Assembly (NCBI GenBank): GCA_964035545.1 | Contig: OZ037766.1 | Location: 7,231,722-7,295,721 of the forward strand | Length of the DNA stretch: 64,000 nt | Source of the DNA: Bugula neritina | Taxonomy: Eukaryota; Bryozoa; Gymnolaemata; Cheilostomatida; Bugulidae | Direction of reading: 5' to 3' | Shown here: piece by piece, positions 11,639 to 26,800 of the stretch | Position numbering within the stretch: the first letter of the stretch is position 1 | Layout of the letters: each line of letters opens with the position of its first letter | Notes under the pieces: model-generated | What the model was told of the DNA's origin: nothing | The model's input: the letters and a program-made list of their open reading frames with translations, nothing else | Database searches by the model: none | Position numbers and translations under genes: made by a program

Positions 11639-14600
11639 ATGACTTCAGACATCGACAGCATCACTACGGAGAATTCAGCCCTGCTGCCTCTAAATAACTC
11701 TGTTGCTGACTCTACAGAAAGCAGTGATGAGATCCAGACTTATCAGCGAAGATGGTGGATATTGGTAGTGTTCTGTGTGTGTGCTTCCAACCAGAGCTAC
11801 CTCTGGAACACTTGGGCACCCATTGCTGATGCAACCCAGATTGCATTTGGTTGGCCCAAATATTTTCCAGCTTTGCTTTTAGGTGTTTCTAATGCCTTAT
11901 CAGCAGTGATGGCATTTCCAATAATGTACTTTATTGAAAAGACAGGTATGCAATCATTCTGTTCACTTTGAAACTAAACTCGGTAGATAAGACTGCGCAT
12001 TTATGCTATTATATCAATTATAAAATTGCCATTGGCTAATTTTCATGAATTTGTAGATCTTCGACAGGCCACTGTATTGTCATCCTTTTTGATGGTGATG
12101 TGCATTATTGCATGGAATATAGCTTTACAAGCTAGGCAAAAATGGTAAACAAATACATGTATTTACCTTTAAAAAAACTATTCATATAACTTTAGGTTGA
12201 AATATTCTATACTATATAAGACAACATTAGGCTCATAACTGATATGAATTTTTTGTATGTAACATTGAAATTGTGTTGTGTTTGAATGAAATATGATTAG
12301 TTTTAAGTTTATATCTGAAGTGCTCATATATGTCTGTATAATGAATAGGCTGATAGTAGTTGGAGCAGCTCTTAATGGAATAACTGGGGCAGTAACTATG
12401 GCATCTCCCTCACTCCTGTCGGTCACCTGGTTCCCTACGTCTGAGCGAGCCATAGCCACGGCGTTTGCAGTTCTAAGTGGATACACTGGAAATGGATTAG
12501 CTTTCATCACAGGTTTCTAATCTAGATTCATATATCAAGAAAAATAATAAATATTGGGAAAAAATTTTATTAAGCAAAATTGCATTACATAATATATAAA
12601 ATCTATAAAATCTAGTTCAGCTCTCACGAGAGCCATAACAAAAGGCACACTGCACTTTGCATGCAATTATAACTTTCTGCCTTGTGTGTATCAAAATTTT
12701 GAGTAGATCTAAATTTTATAGAATCTATAGATACAATATTTCAAAGATATGCTTGTAGTTTGCAAAATTGTTGATAAACTTGTAAATTGTAAAAAAGCAT
12801 CACTATTGAGATATTTTTGATCATTGCATTCTGTACCACAGTTTTTATCCTTAATTAGTGACATGTGTAGGTACTATTTAAATTAATACAATTTATTTTT
12901 AAAAATGTCAAGTTATCAATTCTCAAAAATATATTTTTGCTCTTGCTAAAAAACTTATTTGTATAAATTTTTTATATGGTTCCATTAAAATTAGCTAGTT
13001 CAAAAATAAGTATATTTTGCATTAAAGGTGCTCAACACCATGTTGTCAACTGCATACATATATAACATGCAAAAAGACTGTCTATATAATGTAGTGTTGT
13101 GATTACTCTATGGTGTAAAGCATGTTAGCAGCTGCTAGAAAACCGAAGGTCTCGGGTTCAAATCTCAGTGGGGGCACAATTATTTTACATACACTGGAGT
13201 ATTCCGAGTCTATTCATCTTTGCAGGACTTTATTATAACTGATTTTTGTAAAATAATTTAAATAGTGATGTACAGTAAGTTAGAAAAGTAGTAGTTATTT
13301 GATTTAAAGTAACTTTTGAGTTTTAGAGTCTTGTATAGTATAGGTTAAAGTTGCTTAAATATAAATAAGTCAAGCGAGGCATTGTAAGTGTTATTGATTT
13401 GCAGTCAAATGACTCAAGCAACTTGACTTTATTGGACGACTTGACTTGAATTTTTTCACTTTTACTATAAGCCATGGCATGCCACAAAGTTAAATTATAG
13501 GCTTGGACGTGTTACAACTTTTAATCTTATAAACTGTATTATAACAACCTTTCCATTGTAATCTGATAAATATTTTAACAATTTCAGGGCCTTATATAAG
13601 CGGTGCTAACGTCACAGTGGGAGAAGTCAGACACAGACAATTTTTAGATGAAGGTATAGTTTCAGTTTAATTCAGCTGAGAAACATTATATAAATGTGTT
13701 TGAAGTGAGATCGTAGTAAACCCAATTATGAAATAAGTAGTAGGTATTGCATAATGCTTATAATCATTTTATTTCTATTTTACAGGCTTTATTACCTCTT
13801 TGAGACTTGGAATTTTAAAGATAATGTATTATGGTAAGTATTTTTAGGTTTTCACCTTACTGCACTTTGACTAGCAGCTGGTAAACTATTTAGCATTTTC
13901 TAAAAGCTTGCACCAGTGCATCATAGGTGCATTCTAATTTTTTGTTGGTTTTTTGTTTTATTAATATCATAGTTATATAGGCTTGAAATGTCATTGAGCA
14001 TTTTAAGTCATAACCATTTTTCTCTTGTATACAAGTTATTTTAATTTTAGGTGCTACAATAACTTTTATTGGTTTCCTAATGACAATGCTATATTTTCCC
14101 CCTGGTCCCCCTAAAAAGCCCAGTGAAGTGCAAAATGCAGTTCGAGAGGAATTTATCAGTGGTTTTAAGAAAATCGCAAAGTTTGTATTCACAAATATTT
14201 ATAATAATAAATTTCTCATATCTGCAATACAAAACTTTTTACAGAAGAAAAAAGTAGTAAGTTATAAATTGAAGAATCTTAACTAGAATTCAAGAACTTT
14301 AAGTTCTAAAAAAGCTTGGGTAGTATTTTGAAAAGACGCAATAGCTAGGTGAGCAGCAGTGTTGGGTAAAAGCACTGCACCTGCTTTATATAACTCATTA
14401 CTGCTGATGCCTAAATTTTTTTATAATTTATTCTTCACCATTTTGTAGAAACTATGACTTCTGGCTGCTCAGCACGGCTTACAATTTATCAAATGCCCTG
14501 TTTAACTCTTGGCTTCCACTGTCTTCCATTAACTTCAGATCTTTGAACATTGATGAGGTGAGTAATTCTTTGAACAAATTAAAAACAGTTGAATTTTATC

Positions 14601-17363
14601 AAAAATTGCAAATACTGGTCACCTTTGGTCACCTTTCACTGCCATGGTCCTGCGCGGCTGGCGGAAAAATTGCAAAGATTATTGAGTTTAATTTCAATGA
14701 TTGTAGGTTACAGCTGGCTGGATAGGATTCACTGCTATAATGACTAGCAGTGTGTGCTCAGTGTTTATTTCTTACGTCATGAACTATTTTAAAAAGAGAG
14801 TTAAGCTGTTTCTACAGTTGGCAAACCTAGTGGCTCTGGCGATGTTTGTCATTCTAATATGCATACAAAGAAGCTATATATTTGTGCCACCTTCTTTTGT
14901 AACACGTAAGTGCAGCATATCTAAATTATTCTATACCTCTGTAAAGAACTTTGGGCCATTAAGTGATAATTGGATCCTTAATGGTCACCTTTCACCGCCG
15001 TGGTCCTGCGCGGGTGGCGGAATTGGATCCTTAATAGTGAATTGTAAAATATTTTCCCCCACTGAAACTCGAACTGCGAGCTTGCGCACTAACCACTACA
15101 CCAATTTGACATTGCTTGCAATATGTTAAACAGAAGAAATGCAACATAAGATGTTATCTATAGTCAGGAAATATGTACTTTAAAAATTGTATCAAACATT
15201 TAATTAGCAAAAGCATCTTTTAACATTTTATATTATGTTTTTTTGTAACTTGAATATAAAGTTTTTTCAATTTTAAAATATTCACTGTTTTCCGATTAAA
15301 TTTTGTAATTTTGTTTAAAAGCAGTGAGATTATATATAATATTATTTATCTTTATTCCCTTTTCACTATTTATCTTCTCACCAACATAATAAAGTAGCAT
15401 CTGTTTGAAGGCAATTGTTTCATATAGCAATTAACTGAGTTTTTGAAATTCATTTAAAACATAAAAACATATGAAAGCTGCTATCAATTATTGTGTCTGT
15501 TAATTATATATGTTACTAAAACCAGTTAAATGTTTTTGCAAAAATCAAATGTTCATTAAATCAATTAATAAGTTAGCACCCACATCAATGTAAAGCAATC
15601 AATGGATTTGTATATAATATAACTAATCATGAGCCATTGTGCAACTTAAATGTTAAAAAAAAAGGTAATGAAACATAATATTATATATGAAATTCTACTA
15701 TTTCAGTTTCTCTATATATTCTCTGCACTGGAGCTGCTATCAGTATAAATGGAGTCATCCCTCTTTACTATGAACTAGCTTGTGACAGCGCATTTCCTGC
15801 TGATGAAGGTCTAACTGGCTCGGTGATTGTGACGGTGAATAATTTACTTGGGTTTACAGTACTCATGCTTTTCCTTCACCCTACACTGGCTTTAGGTATG
15901 TTACTGCTAGTATAAACATCAAACATTTCAAAATGGAACAATATTCATATAAGACATAAATTTATGGTGGAATATTGTTTTTTTCATTTAATGTGAAAAT
16001 GATGTGGTTTAAACTCAATTTCAATATATTTCAAATGTTCGTTTTTTGCTAATCAATATCCAATAATGAATTGAATGTTATATATGTACTACTGCATTTC
16101 AAGTTTTTAATTGGCTAATTAGAATAGGCAACATAAAATATCTGTTGTAACCACAACACCAATTTAATGCCTTATATATTATTTGTCATCTTTGATAAAA
16201 AAATGTATATCTATTATCTAATGTTAGATGGATAAATTATTGCATATATGTTGTGTTATAGAATAATTGACTTTGCAATTTGTCTGTGCGTGTGTGTGGC
16301 TACATTATACTTATGCTAGCTTTCAAATGCATCTTTGATCACCTAGAAAAATTAGTTCAATCTATATTTATAGTTCAAATATTTTAGTAAAATTAGTAAT
16401 TAATCTTAAAAATCTGAACGCTGCTTATATTCTAATATTGAACATACGTTATATGTAATGACGGCTATCTATCAAAGACGCTGGTAAAATGTTGCCATGA
16501 AGTGTCGCATACAATTATTTTTTTGTGATTAGTTTTACTTACTCAGACAAAAAATTTCAGTGAAAAGACCAGAATTTAAGTTGCTTAATTTCTGATTGGC
16601 TGGCAATTACTTGATGATTTCTTAAATTTGGCAAACCAATAAAACTGCAGCAATAGAAACATATAAAAGAATAGGATACTTCAAAATGGTTTATTGGATG
16701 GTACTTAAGAGTTTCTGCAAGTTGACTACTATAAACACAGAAATAGAAACACCAAAATGCCTTTCTGTCCAACCTTCACAAAAAAATATTAGACTATATA
16801 AATTTCTCCTTGCAAAAAGCAGTCTACAAAAAATTTTTTTACATAAAAAAAACAATCATAGTTTTGGCAATGCATTAGATGAGTTAATAGTTTATCATGA
16901 AAACCAGACATCGTGCTCTAAAGTAATTCTACTGCACATTATTGAGTTTTTATTTTAAGATCAGAAAAACCCCAAAGAGATAAAGTATATATTTATTTTG
17001 TAGCAAACACGTTTTTAAAAAATAATAACTTTTAAACTAAATTTTGCGAATTTAATGTGATTAGCTATACAAACTATAATTTCCAGTTATTTATATTTTC
17101 CTAAAAAACCTATTCAAGTTATAATGATACATTTAGAGTATTTTACATGTAAAGCTTCTAAAAGTGATATACAAATATAATTTGTATAGTTTACTATGAT
17201 AATTGTAGACACAGAATGGATGACGTGGTCTTGTCTAGGTGCGTGTGTCTTAACAATACCAATGCTATTCTTCATGAAAGAGAACTACAACAGATTAGAC
17301 ATAGACTCTGGTGATTCATCAGATATAAAAGCTCTTAGCAAAGGGAAAGACAGCAATTATTAA
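11639..17363 (+). CDS. SLC49A4/DIRC2-like MFS transporter, copy C
   Basis: Ten exons: 11639-11945, 12057-12144, 12349-12512, 13588-13653, 13786-13833, 14051-14180, 14449-14557, 14707-14905, 15707-15895 and 17209-17363 (TAA at 17361). The predicted protein is 484 aa, against 478 for human SLC49A4. The N-terminus MTSDIDS is followed by an acidic dileucine signal (ENSALLPL), then YQRRWW and helix 1 (LWNTWAPIADA). Later motifs are TDLR after helix 2, SERAIATAFAVLSGYTG, GPYISGANVT, YFPPGPPKKP, VTAGWIGF, YYELACDSAFPADEG and FFMKENYNRLDID at the end. Twelve membrane segments are expected for the family. Established: human SLC49A4 is a lysosomal transporter, reported to export pyridoxine with protons. 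Substrate here is not known. AATAAA at 17505-17510 is a plausible polyadenylation signal. Exon 6 ends at a GTTTGT donor. Confidence 0.92.
13085..13200 (+). mobile_element. tRNA-derived SINE family 2, head region (intron 3 of copy C)
   Basis: It reads ATGGTGTAAAGCATGTTAGC (weak A box), then GTCTCGGGTTCAAATCTC (B box) and CAGTGGGGGCACAATTATTTTACA. The last string matches the head of the better copy on the - strand near 15065. The cloverleaf is incomplete, so it is a SINE head and not a tRNA gene. Confidence 0.5.
14955..15115 (-). mobile_element. tRNA-derived SINE family 2 (intron 8 of copy C)
   Basis: Read on the minus strand it begins GGTGTAGTGGTTAGTGCGC (good pol III A box), then GCAGTTCGAGTTTCAGTGGGGG (B box), then a body ending GGCGGTGAAAGGTGACC. 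A related body fragment with CACCTTTCACTGCC lies at about 14625-14665 in intron 7, and another at about 57438-57475. The string TTGGATCCTTAAT occurs near 14970 and again near 15023 on either side of the body fragment. Confidence 0.65.
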
Positions 17364-19438
17364 AGATTTATGATTCATTATTTATTATTTATTAAATACC
17401 TGTTAATTTTAGTCAATTTTGATAAAATATGAGTTTTTTGTCTTTTATATTCTTAAGCAAAATAGCAATATCATTCCTTTCTTGGCTAACAATGCCTGAT
17501 TTTTAATAAACATTTCATATATCAAAAACGGTGATTTATAGAAATAAAATACTTCAAGTTCATTGATTGAAATTGATATAAATTGACTTGCTGTTGCTAT
17601 ATTGCTATATTGAACAAAGCAACATAATATATTGTAGTGCTTATTTAAACAATTAAATAAGCATAATTATCTGGTGGCCAATGTATAGGCTTTGCTTTCA
17701 TCTGACATGATCACAGAAAAAATGTGGTAAAATACTCAATAAATTATAAATGTATTCAAATATTTCCCTCATCTTTTAAAGTCTACGTCACTCGACCAAT
17801 AGCAACGTGATGAAGCTTGATAAAGTTGGCATTTCAATGCTTTTTTCACATAATATAATATTGTACAGATTGAAGCACATATTAATCATCAAATATTAAA
17901 TAAAACTATAATTAACAGTTGTCTTCTCCATTTCTATATTTGGTTGCTGGAATCATGGAGTTATCTCCCTTATCATACTCTCGGTAATTCTAGTACTTTA
18001 CATTAATGGCTATAGTTTTTAAATTCACATCTCAGTTCTACGCTATAAGTTTTCGGTTTTTAAATTCAAATGATTTTGAGTACTACAGAGTCCCTAAACC
18101 TTAATTGCAACTACACTGTAAGAAGTCAATAGTAGCACACGATGGCAATATGTAGTTAATCGTATACTTTAGTGCAATCTTGTAACTGTGAATTGAAAGA
18201 TTATTTTATAGGGTAGACTATCTATAATTTTGCGATAGCAGCTATACAATATATAGTATCAAAATTTAAAACAGCAAAATTGCTAAACTTGCATAGGCAT
18301 GTATAAATATTTTAAAGTGATGAAAATTAATAATAATTCTAAAGATAGTTTGTTTTTTCACATTAAAAAGATAAACAGTATTCTGAGTTTAAAAACTTTC
18401 CCTGCTATTTATAAGTAGCACTATACATATCTCTATTATTGCTGTTAAATAGTTGGGTATATTATATTTTCTATAGTTTACTGTATTGCAGTATTTACAT
18501 TTGATGTTGTAAAGAACATGGGATCTAATATACATGTATGTACAAACTCAAAACTTTTATATGAAAACCAAAAACGAGTCATTATATATAGCAACTTACC
18601 CTGGGTGTAATAATGTGCAAGATAAAATTTTTATAACCAAATAGTATTATAGCACATAAACGTAAGATAACATGGCTATACAGTTTATTACACAATATGA
18701 TTAGTTTACAAAGTTTAGTTTTGTTATGATTGTATAATACATTGTGTTATGTATACAATTACTATGTTACGACGTATTTTAATCACTAGATGGTTTTTTG
18801 GTTGCGGTTTGCATGAACTTATGGTTGGAGTTTCATATTTGATGCATAACGTTTTTCCAAGCATTAAATAAAAACCTTATTCGCATATGATTATATGAAG
18901 CTTGGAAACAAACGTATGGTGATTATCAGTTATAGGTTATAAATTATGTCCTATTCCAGCTAGATTGTAATGCTAACTACACTCATAGCAGGCTGTACTA
19001 ATTCCATTATTGTCTGTTAAATAGTTACTTTAGCTGATTTGAGTAACCTATATAGGACATTTTTTCTTAACGAAGGTTTTTGTATTTTCAGTGCAATTTG
19101 CAGTCCCATCCGCGCCAACTCGTGCACGTAGTCTATATATACTTAATATAACCAGTATATACAGAAATCACCTGTTAGGTGTAGGGACAATTATGCTGGT
19201 ATATATAGGAGAATGAGTTGAGTATATATAGCTATAGTGCACAGTTCTAGACAGTGTGTTAGATACGGCTACTACTAAAGCAGGATGTTATCATCACTTG
19301 CCCTGAAATGAGCAAGAGTTGGATATAAATATAGTTATTTTCTAAACAGAGTCTCAAAACTACATACTGATCTGGAATATCTAAAGCTCGTTGGAACGCC
19401 ATTAAACCGGCGAGTTTATTCACAATTGGAAAGGGAAA
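17364..19438. other. Intergenic region between copies C and D
   Basis: Apart from the copy C polyadenylation signal (17505-17510), I see no genes or defined repeats. TATA-like strings (TATATATA at about 19223-19230, and a similar one near 19200) lie 200-240 bases upstream of the copy D start codon and could belong to its promoter. This is weak evidence in such AT-rich DNA. Confidence 0.45.
17505..17510 (+). terminator. Candidate polyadenylation signal of copy C
   Basis: AATAAA lies 142 bases after the copy C stop codon, the first such hexamer downstream. Confidence 0.5.
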
Positions 19439-20822
19439 ATGAAAGAAGCCATTAAGGAAAACATGGTAAATGAAGAGTCATCAGAGCTCCTCCCAAAGGA
19501 CTGTGCGAGTAGCAGCATAGCAGATGAAAATAAAACACAAGATGAATTCGCAACGTATAAAAGGCGGTGGTGGGTACTATTTGTCTTCTGTCTGTGCAAC
19601 TCTAACCAGAGCTTACTGTGGAACACCTGGTCGCCTATCGCAAACGCCGTGGAGACTGCCTTTGAGTGGCCGTTAGAGTTTGCTGCTCTGGTGTTGGCTG
19701 TCTCTGCTCTTTCATCCACTGTTATGGCATTTCCATGTATGTATATCATCGAAAGATCGGGTAAGTTTTTCAATAATATATAGCTTACGAACCCAAAGTT
19801 TATTTTGCTTAAAATTTTGTTTGTGTGGCTAACATTTTGCATGAAAATTCTATAAAGCTTTGCCTAATCTAATTTGAGAAGCATTGATTTGACAGTCCAA
19901 TACTTAACTGCTCACTGGCATTCATTTCTAAACTTTTACTGCTGCTGCTTTTTACTTGATCTCCACAAACCAGCCTTCAGTTCTACATTTGTTACAGTGT
20001 GATTGTAAATAAAAATGACTGCAGAAGGCTAAGACTTGCTTGATTTATAATTTTATGTGTCGACCTTCAGAACCTTAATGTCATATTTAATCAAAAATAA
20101 GGCTATTAAGTCTGAAAGTCATAACTCTAGGTGAAACTCATACAGATAAACATATTTTGAAACAGTAGGAATATGAGCAAAGAGAGCAGCAATGATCTAG
20201 GAGCCCTATAGACCACTGCTGCTCCCTTTGCTCAAACTTCTACTGTTTCAAAATATGTTGGGGGTTAAAATACTGGCTTAGTAAACACAAAGTCAGTGGT
20301 TCCAACCCCAGCAAAGGCCATTGAGGATGTTAGGAAGAGCATTCAGTCATAATTGCTCTTTAGTCACACATAAATAGTCCTTATCCCTGCACTTAAAGAA
20401 AACAGGGGTTTTCAGGGCTACTACAAACTCACATGAGAAGTATGAGCACCATGAGAAAAGCAATTTGAGCTGACAATAACGTTATATCTTTAAAATCTAT
20501 CAGATTACCTCTGATCCAGCTGGCACACAACAAATTGAATGCAGGTTCTTTGCTGTTTGTGCTGCTATCTATTCAAATGTCTTGCCCATTTCTCTGACTG
20601 GTGTTGTTTGGAACTCTGTTTATGTGCATACGTTTTGTAGACCTGAGAATTGGGGTTCTAATATCTTCTGCATTTCTAGTACTTTGCTCTGCCTGTTGGC
20701 TGATTAGCTTAGCAACTCAGCAAACCTGGTAAGGATTATTCTTTTCATCTATGTATATAGATATATATTTAAATATATATAATTTATGTGTATATTATAC
20801 ATATACATATACATATACATAC

Positions 20823-20860
<38 letters not shown>

Positions 20861-23800
20861 AAAACATGGGAAGTAACCAACAATGAATCTTTTTATCTTG
20901 TTCCGTAAAAGGAATAAGCTACTGGTTTATACTACATGTCAGAGCCCGCATAAATGACAAAGTGGCTACTTTGGTCACAATATGTCACACATGATATGGT
21001 CATGTGTCATACAGTAGATAGAAACACTTGTTTAGATCTTGTTGTACTATGAATGATTTAAATTTTAAGCAATCAATAATGTCTGATATATATATCTTTC
21101 AGTAATATTAGATCAGGTTTCGATAACAACATATAATACTATATTAACCTGTATAGTATATACTAATGTTTATTAGCAAAGGCTAAGTGCAAAGAAACCT
21201 CAGATCTAGCCCACACCATTTTATACCTATTTGTAATTACCAGCATAAAATTATATTTGAAATAGCTGCACTATCTTTGCAGTTTTGATGTTTTCTTCCC
21301 ACCAGTAATAGACTAAGTCACATTCACAATGTCACTCAGTACACATATTATAGTGTCACACGGCACACGTGTAAGATCATGCATAATACACAAACATTGT
21401 CACATAGTGCTATCACTGTTTGCAGGCTACTTTTAGTTGGTAGTACTATGAACGGCGTTACCGGTGCTATTACTATGGCCGCCCCGTCACTAGTCTCGGT
21501 AAAATGGTTCCCAACTTCTGAACGAACTATCGCAACTTCTTTTGCTGCCTTGAGTGGTTATGTGGGAAATGCTATGTCTTTTGTAACAGGTATACAATAT
21601 ATCCTTTATAAAAACCATTATACATTATACTGAGACACTATAAAAGCTATAGGTGTCCAAGTATGTACATGGATATCACTTGGAGTGAAAAACAATTCTC
21701 TAACAAGTTATTATTTGAATTATACTATATAATGATCATTGCATACCATCCAACATTTTTTTCATTCTAAATCTTCCTGACCTGTATATTTCTATAATTA
21801 TAATATAACTGTATCACAATTACTGTACAGTTGAAGTATCACATCTACTGTGCAAACTAAGAAAATGTCCTTTTACTTCAGCACTTTCATGATGGATGAC
21901 ATAGGCTTGTAGATATAATAGGACGAAATACAAAATATTTCAATTATAATTTAAATTAGGCTTTGTATCTAATAAATATCAATAACTAAAAAGGCCAACT
22001 TTGTCCTTTATTTGTATGAGAATATAAGGTAATATAACAGATCAGTTGAACAATTTTAAATCCCAATATTATAATAAATTTCTATTAACTTAAACAAACT
22101 TATACAAAACCCAAATTATTTGTAAATAATTACAACAGTAAATATTGTTTTCAAAAAGTACTAAAATTAATTTCGTTGTTCTAATTATTTTTCTGGAATA
22201 TGTCAAGGTATTAAAAATTTTTATTTTAATACTTAAAGCAAATGTTTTAGCACTAGCTTTGAATTTGGTAAACCTAACCAGAGCTGTAACTTCAAAGCTT
22301 GACTGCATTTAGTTGTTTTCAATAATTGTGGGAAGTTAATCCAAAATTTCAACCTATATACTATTTTGTTTAGCTTTAAACATTATTTTGTTATTTTAAT
22401 TATTATTCTTTGTGGAAATATGTAACATGGTATTTATAAGATTGTATATAAACTTATAAGCACGTATCAATCATGATCTAGTGGCTATAGAGCACTGGCT
22501 TAATTAGTGAGTATATACTAAGTCAGGAGTACAAATCTGCTTAATTGAGGTCATTGGGGATGTTAGAAAGAGCAATCAGTTATAACAATTGCTCCTTTGT
22601 CACAATAGAAAACAGGTCCTTAGCTTCCTTATAGAAAAACTTTCCATCAGGGATTTTCAAAGGGATAACGACTATATATAAATAAATATTTATAAACTAG
22701 ACTATTTATATATACAGATGGACTGTTATTTTTGTAGGTCCTTACATCAGCGGCGGAAATGCAACTCTTTTAGGCCCAACATTTACTCTTCCATTGCCTT
22801 ATGGTAGGTTGTCACTATTACTCTATACTGAACCATTTATATATAGCATATTATTAATTTCTAAAAATTCAGAATAAGTGAATAATTGTATTTATTTATG
22901 TAAAAGTAAAACAACCAACCTAGCTAAACAATAATGCATGTATAAGCCCAGGATCTATTACAAAACTATGGAATTAAATAAATTCTAAAACTAAAACTGT
23001 TGTAGTCTTTTAAAGCCCAAATTTTGAAAAGTTGAAAATTATATATTTTCACTTTTTTAACTCTTGCAGTAGTGCTTATTCACAAGACTTAAAATTCTGC
23101 TATACCTCAAATCTAAAGGCAAAGTTATGTTACAATCTTCAGCACACTATTGTGCAAGTTTACTATATAATCCTACTTGATGATCACTGCTGGTGGTGTA
23201 AGCTATGCTGACATACTTTTATAGTCTCAATATAACATTTCGTATCTGTAATGTGCTTTCAGATGACATACTTGAATTAAAGTTTGGAGTGTCACACGTC
23301 TTATATTTTGGTAAGCGTTTATTATTTCACATCACTATATGTCATCTTTCACTGACAGTAAACTTGTACAATGAATTACAGATGCATGATAAACTTAAAC
23401 TTAAAATGTTAAAATTTTAATTTTTGTAGTTCTCAACAAACAAATGGCAGATATTTTATGACATTAACATCATGTCAAGTAAAGTACAAAGCCCATGTTA
23501 TACTTAATTCATAAGCATATATACTATATAGACTATAGAGCTTTATAAAGCAAAACATATGGAAAAGCAAGTTAAACAATAGCCAGCACTAGTATTTTAA
23601 TCATTCTACTTTTTGATATCAAGTCCACCATCCATATTAAGCCTACTTACACATAAGGTAGTTCAAAACAAGTTTTTTGCAAAGCACTATCTAAAAGTCA
23701 CAAGATCAGTTATTAGTTATGAGCCTAGAGTCTTTCGAGCTAGTTTTGGCACAACTGAATCTGTTTCAACATAACATTAATGTATTTAGTTTAAAAGTAC

Positions 23801-26800
23801 CACATGGGGCATAGATGTAATTGTATAATGTCAACTAAAGTTCATCTGGAAAGAAATCGGTGAAATAATCAACTGGCATTTATATAGGATGTCACATTGC
23901 TGTTTATTACCTCCACAATATTATCACACAATATAACTCGTTTAAGGAAAAATGTATATCTTGGTATGATAATACTGCAGACATAATCTCAAGTTATGAG
24001 ACTAGTTTTCCTATAAAGGTCAAAGGTTGGGTTTCTTGTTGAAAATGTAAAATTGGCTTAAACTTTAAATGACTATATTTAAATCAATTTATTTAACCAA
24101 TATTTAGCTCTGGCATAGACAAGACTATTATTGATTAAGTGTAAAAATAGGTGCATTTCATTATTAGCCCATTTGAACAGATTTTAAAACCAGCTCTTTT
24201 TTAGTAAAGACAATTATGTAATGAAATAGGGACTATATATAATATGCATGTGCACGTAAGAATGAGTAAAATATAAAAAAGTAAAAAGTAGTTGATTGAA
24301 TGAGGTTTATTTATATAGTGGTAATTTATATTCAGGTGCAATGATAAGCTTCACAGGATTTGCTCTGGCTGTTATCTATTTCCCTGCCAACCCTCCCAAA
24401 CCACCAACAGAAGTACAGACAAAGCCCCGTGAAAAGTTCTCTACTGGATTAAAGAAACTACTAACGTTTGTTTCCACTTTGTATAAGTTATACAGATCTT
24501 AGGTAGTTATAGATCACTCTATTGCTGGTCACAACTTTACAGGCAAATATTGCTCCCTCGTCTATATCCTCATCGTTGACAGCTTGAAGTTCAGCCTAAT
24601 AAAATTGGGACAATAGGAATGGAGGCTACTGGTATATATAGTTTAGCACTGTTACTATATAACTCATAGTTGTTGCTTGTGAATTTCACCTTTTTTCAGA
24701 AACCCCAACTTTTGGCTACTCAACATGGCATATAATATTTCTAATGGTATATTCAATGCCTGGCTGCCTCTTTGCTCTATCAGTTACAGCCCACTGGGAG
24801 TTGATGAGGTAGGTGTAGCATCACGTCACAATATAATATAGAAAACATAGCATGGTTTAATATGACATGAAATAGGAAAGCATATATATGACATAAAATA
24901 TAGTATATACAGTGTCTATAATAGTTCGCTGGCTTCAGAATGCATTTTTGATATTAACTGCTGTTATTAGCTTTGTCATTCCAAACTGGCACCTCTATAT
25001 GTTATGTTCAGAACACTTTAAATATAGGATATATATTATATAATTGCTCACACCTTCTCTACCAATTATAAATGGTATGAATGGCATGTATATATCACAG
25101 CTCACTACAATAATTCACTGAAATAATCCTGGAGCACTTCATTTATATACAGTATTAAAATATTCATATATATTATATATCCTATTTATCATTTACATTC
25201 TGGTTGAGTGTAGCATAGGCTCAAACAATTTTTCGTTATAATAAATTTTGTGCAAGCACGCATTAAATTAGTTTAGGAATTCCATCGCTTACTACTAAAG
25301 GTGCTTCTGGTTTGCTTTGAGGTTCGGCATTTTAAAATTAATAGCAATTATTATTAGAAAAAGTTGCATGTAGTTTATAATTTTTGACTATCATAAAATG
25401 CTAATAGCTGGGCTCATGTTTGTGATTGTCAGGTAACATCGGGTTGGATTGGATTCACCGCTATCATGACTAGCTGCGTATCTTCAATTTTCATTTCCAA
25501 AGCAGTAGAAAAAGTAAAAAGAAAAATGAAATTAGTTTTACAGCTTTCTAACATTGCAGCCTTTGTGATGTTACTCATTACTGCCTGCATTCAACAAGGG
25601 TATATATTAGTGCCCGACTCCATGATTGTAGGTAAGTCTAAGCTATAGGCAATCTGGCATATAATTATGTATCCAGTGTGTATCATATTTCACTCAGAAT
25701 ACATAACTATATAATATATTGAATTTACAGTCACGGAGTATCAGGCTGAAATAGCTAAGGTTTTAGGCATTAATCTTAATGCTATAATATATTATTCTTC
25801 TTAAAACTCATGATATAAGTTATATACATATACATATAAAATACATGCATATAATTATATACATGCATATATATACATACATACATATACATACATATAT
25901 AGGTGTGTGTGTAGTTGAAAGGCCTATCATATGTAACAGAGGGTTTGGGCATGCCTTGTAGGGGTTCTCTATGTTCTTTCTATTGGGATGTCACTTGTTG
26001 AAAACGGAGTCATCCCCCTTTACTATGAGCTGGCTTGTGACTGTACATTTCCCGTAGATGAAGGTCTCACGTGCGCATTGATGTCCTCCTGGAACAATCT
26101 CTTTGCTTTCGTATTCTATATGTTTTGGTTTAGTCCATACTTAGCAGCGAGTAAGTCACTCTATTCTGTTTTCAAATATATTTGTATTTTGTGTCAGGCA
26201 ATTTATTTACCAAGCTTCATATAGTGTCAACTTTATTATACAATTTGGAAAAATATTGCATACATACAGTATGGCACTACTGGCTATAAATATATATTTG
26301 AGACCCTTGTCCAATACATATACCGGCTATTTTTGCTACTATAATAACTAATTGTATTTTTCTCCTATTTTCTCTAACTTTGACCAAGGTTGGCTTTACC
26401 AAACTGCAAGTCCATAGGTGAGCCGAAAATTTCTTTGCAAATTTAGTAGATTATTTCAGCAAAGGTTGTTTTACTATCCAAATATAGCTTGAAGTGTTGG
26501 CAACTTTAAACTGATACTATTGACATATCATTATTGTAGTTCCAACTCAAGAAATTGTGAATTTAAATGCTTTGTATTGATTAAAGTTTACAATAAGCAC
26601 TGTTGGTTGAAAATAATTAACCAGTTGTATAATTTCTGTTGCAATGTGCTAAACTGTTTAATACTATATCCTAATCTGTTTTAGCCAAATCAGTAAAATG
26701 TGTGTTTTCTAACAATAATTTACCAGTACTAGTGTAATGTTGCAATTCCCCAGTAGCCCCACATGCTATTATGATAGCATGTGGCTTGCAAGTCAGATAA

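Noticed and set aside
13085-13165. Possible tRNA gene
   Set aside because: It has a B box but no complete cloverleaf, and it continues into sequence shared with a SINE family 2 head.
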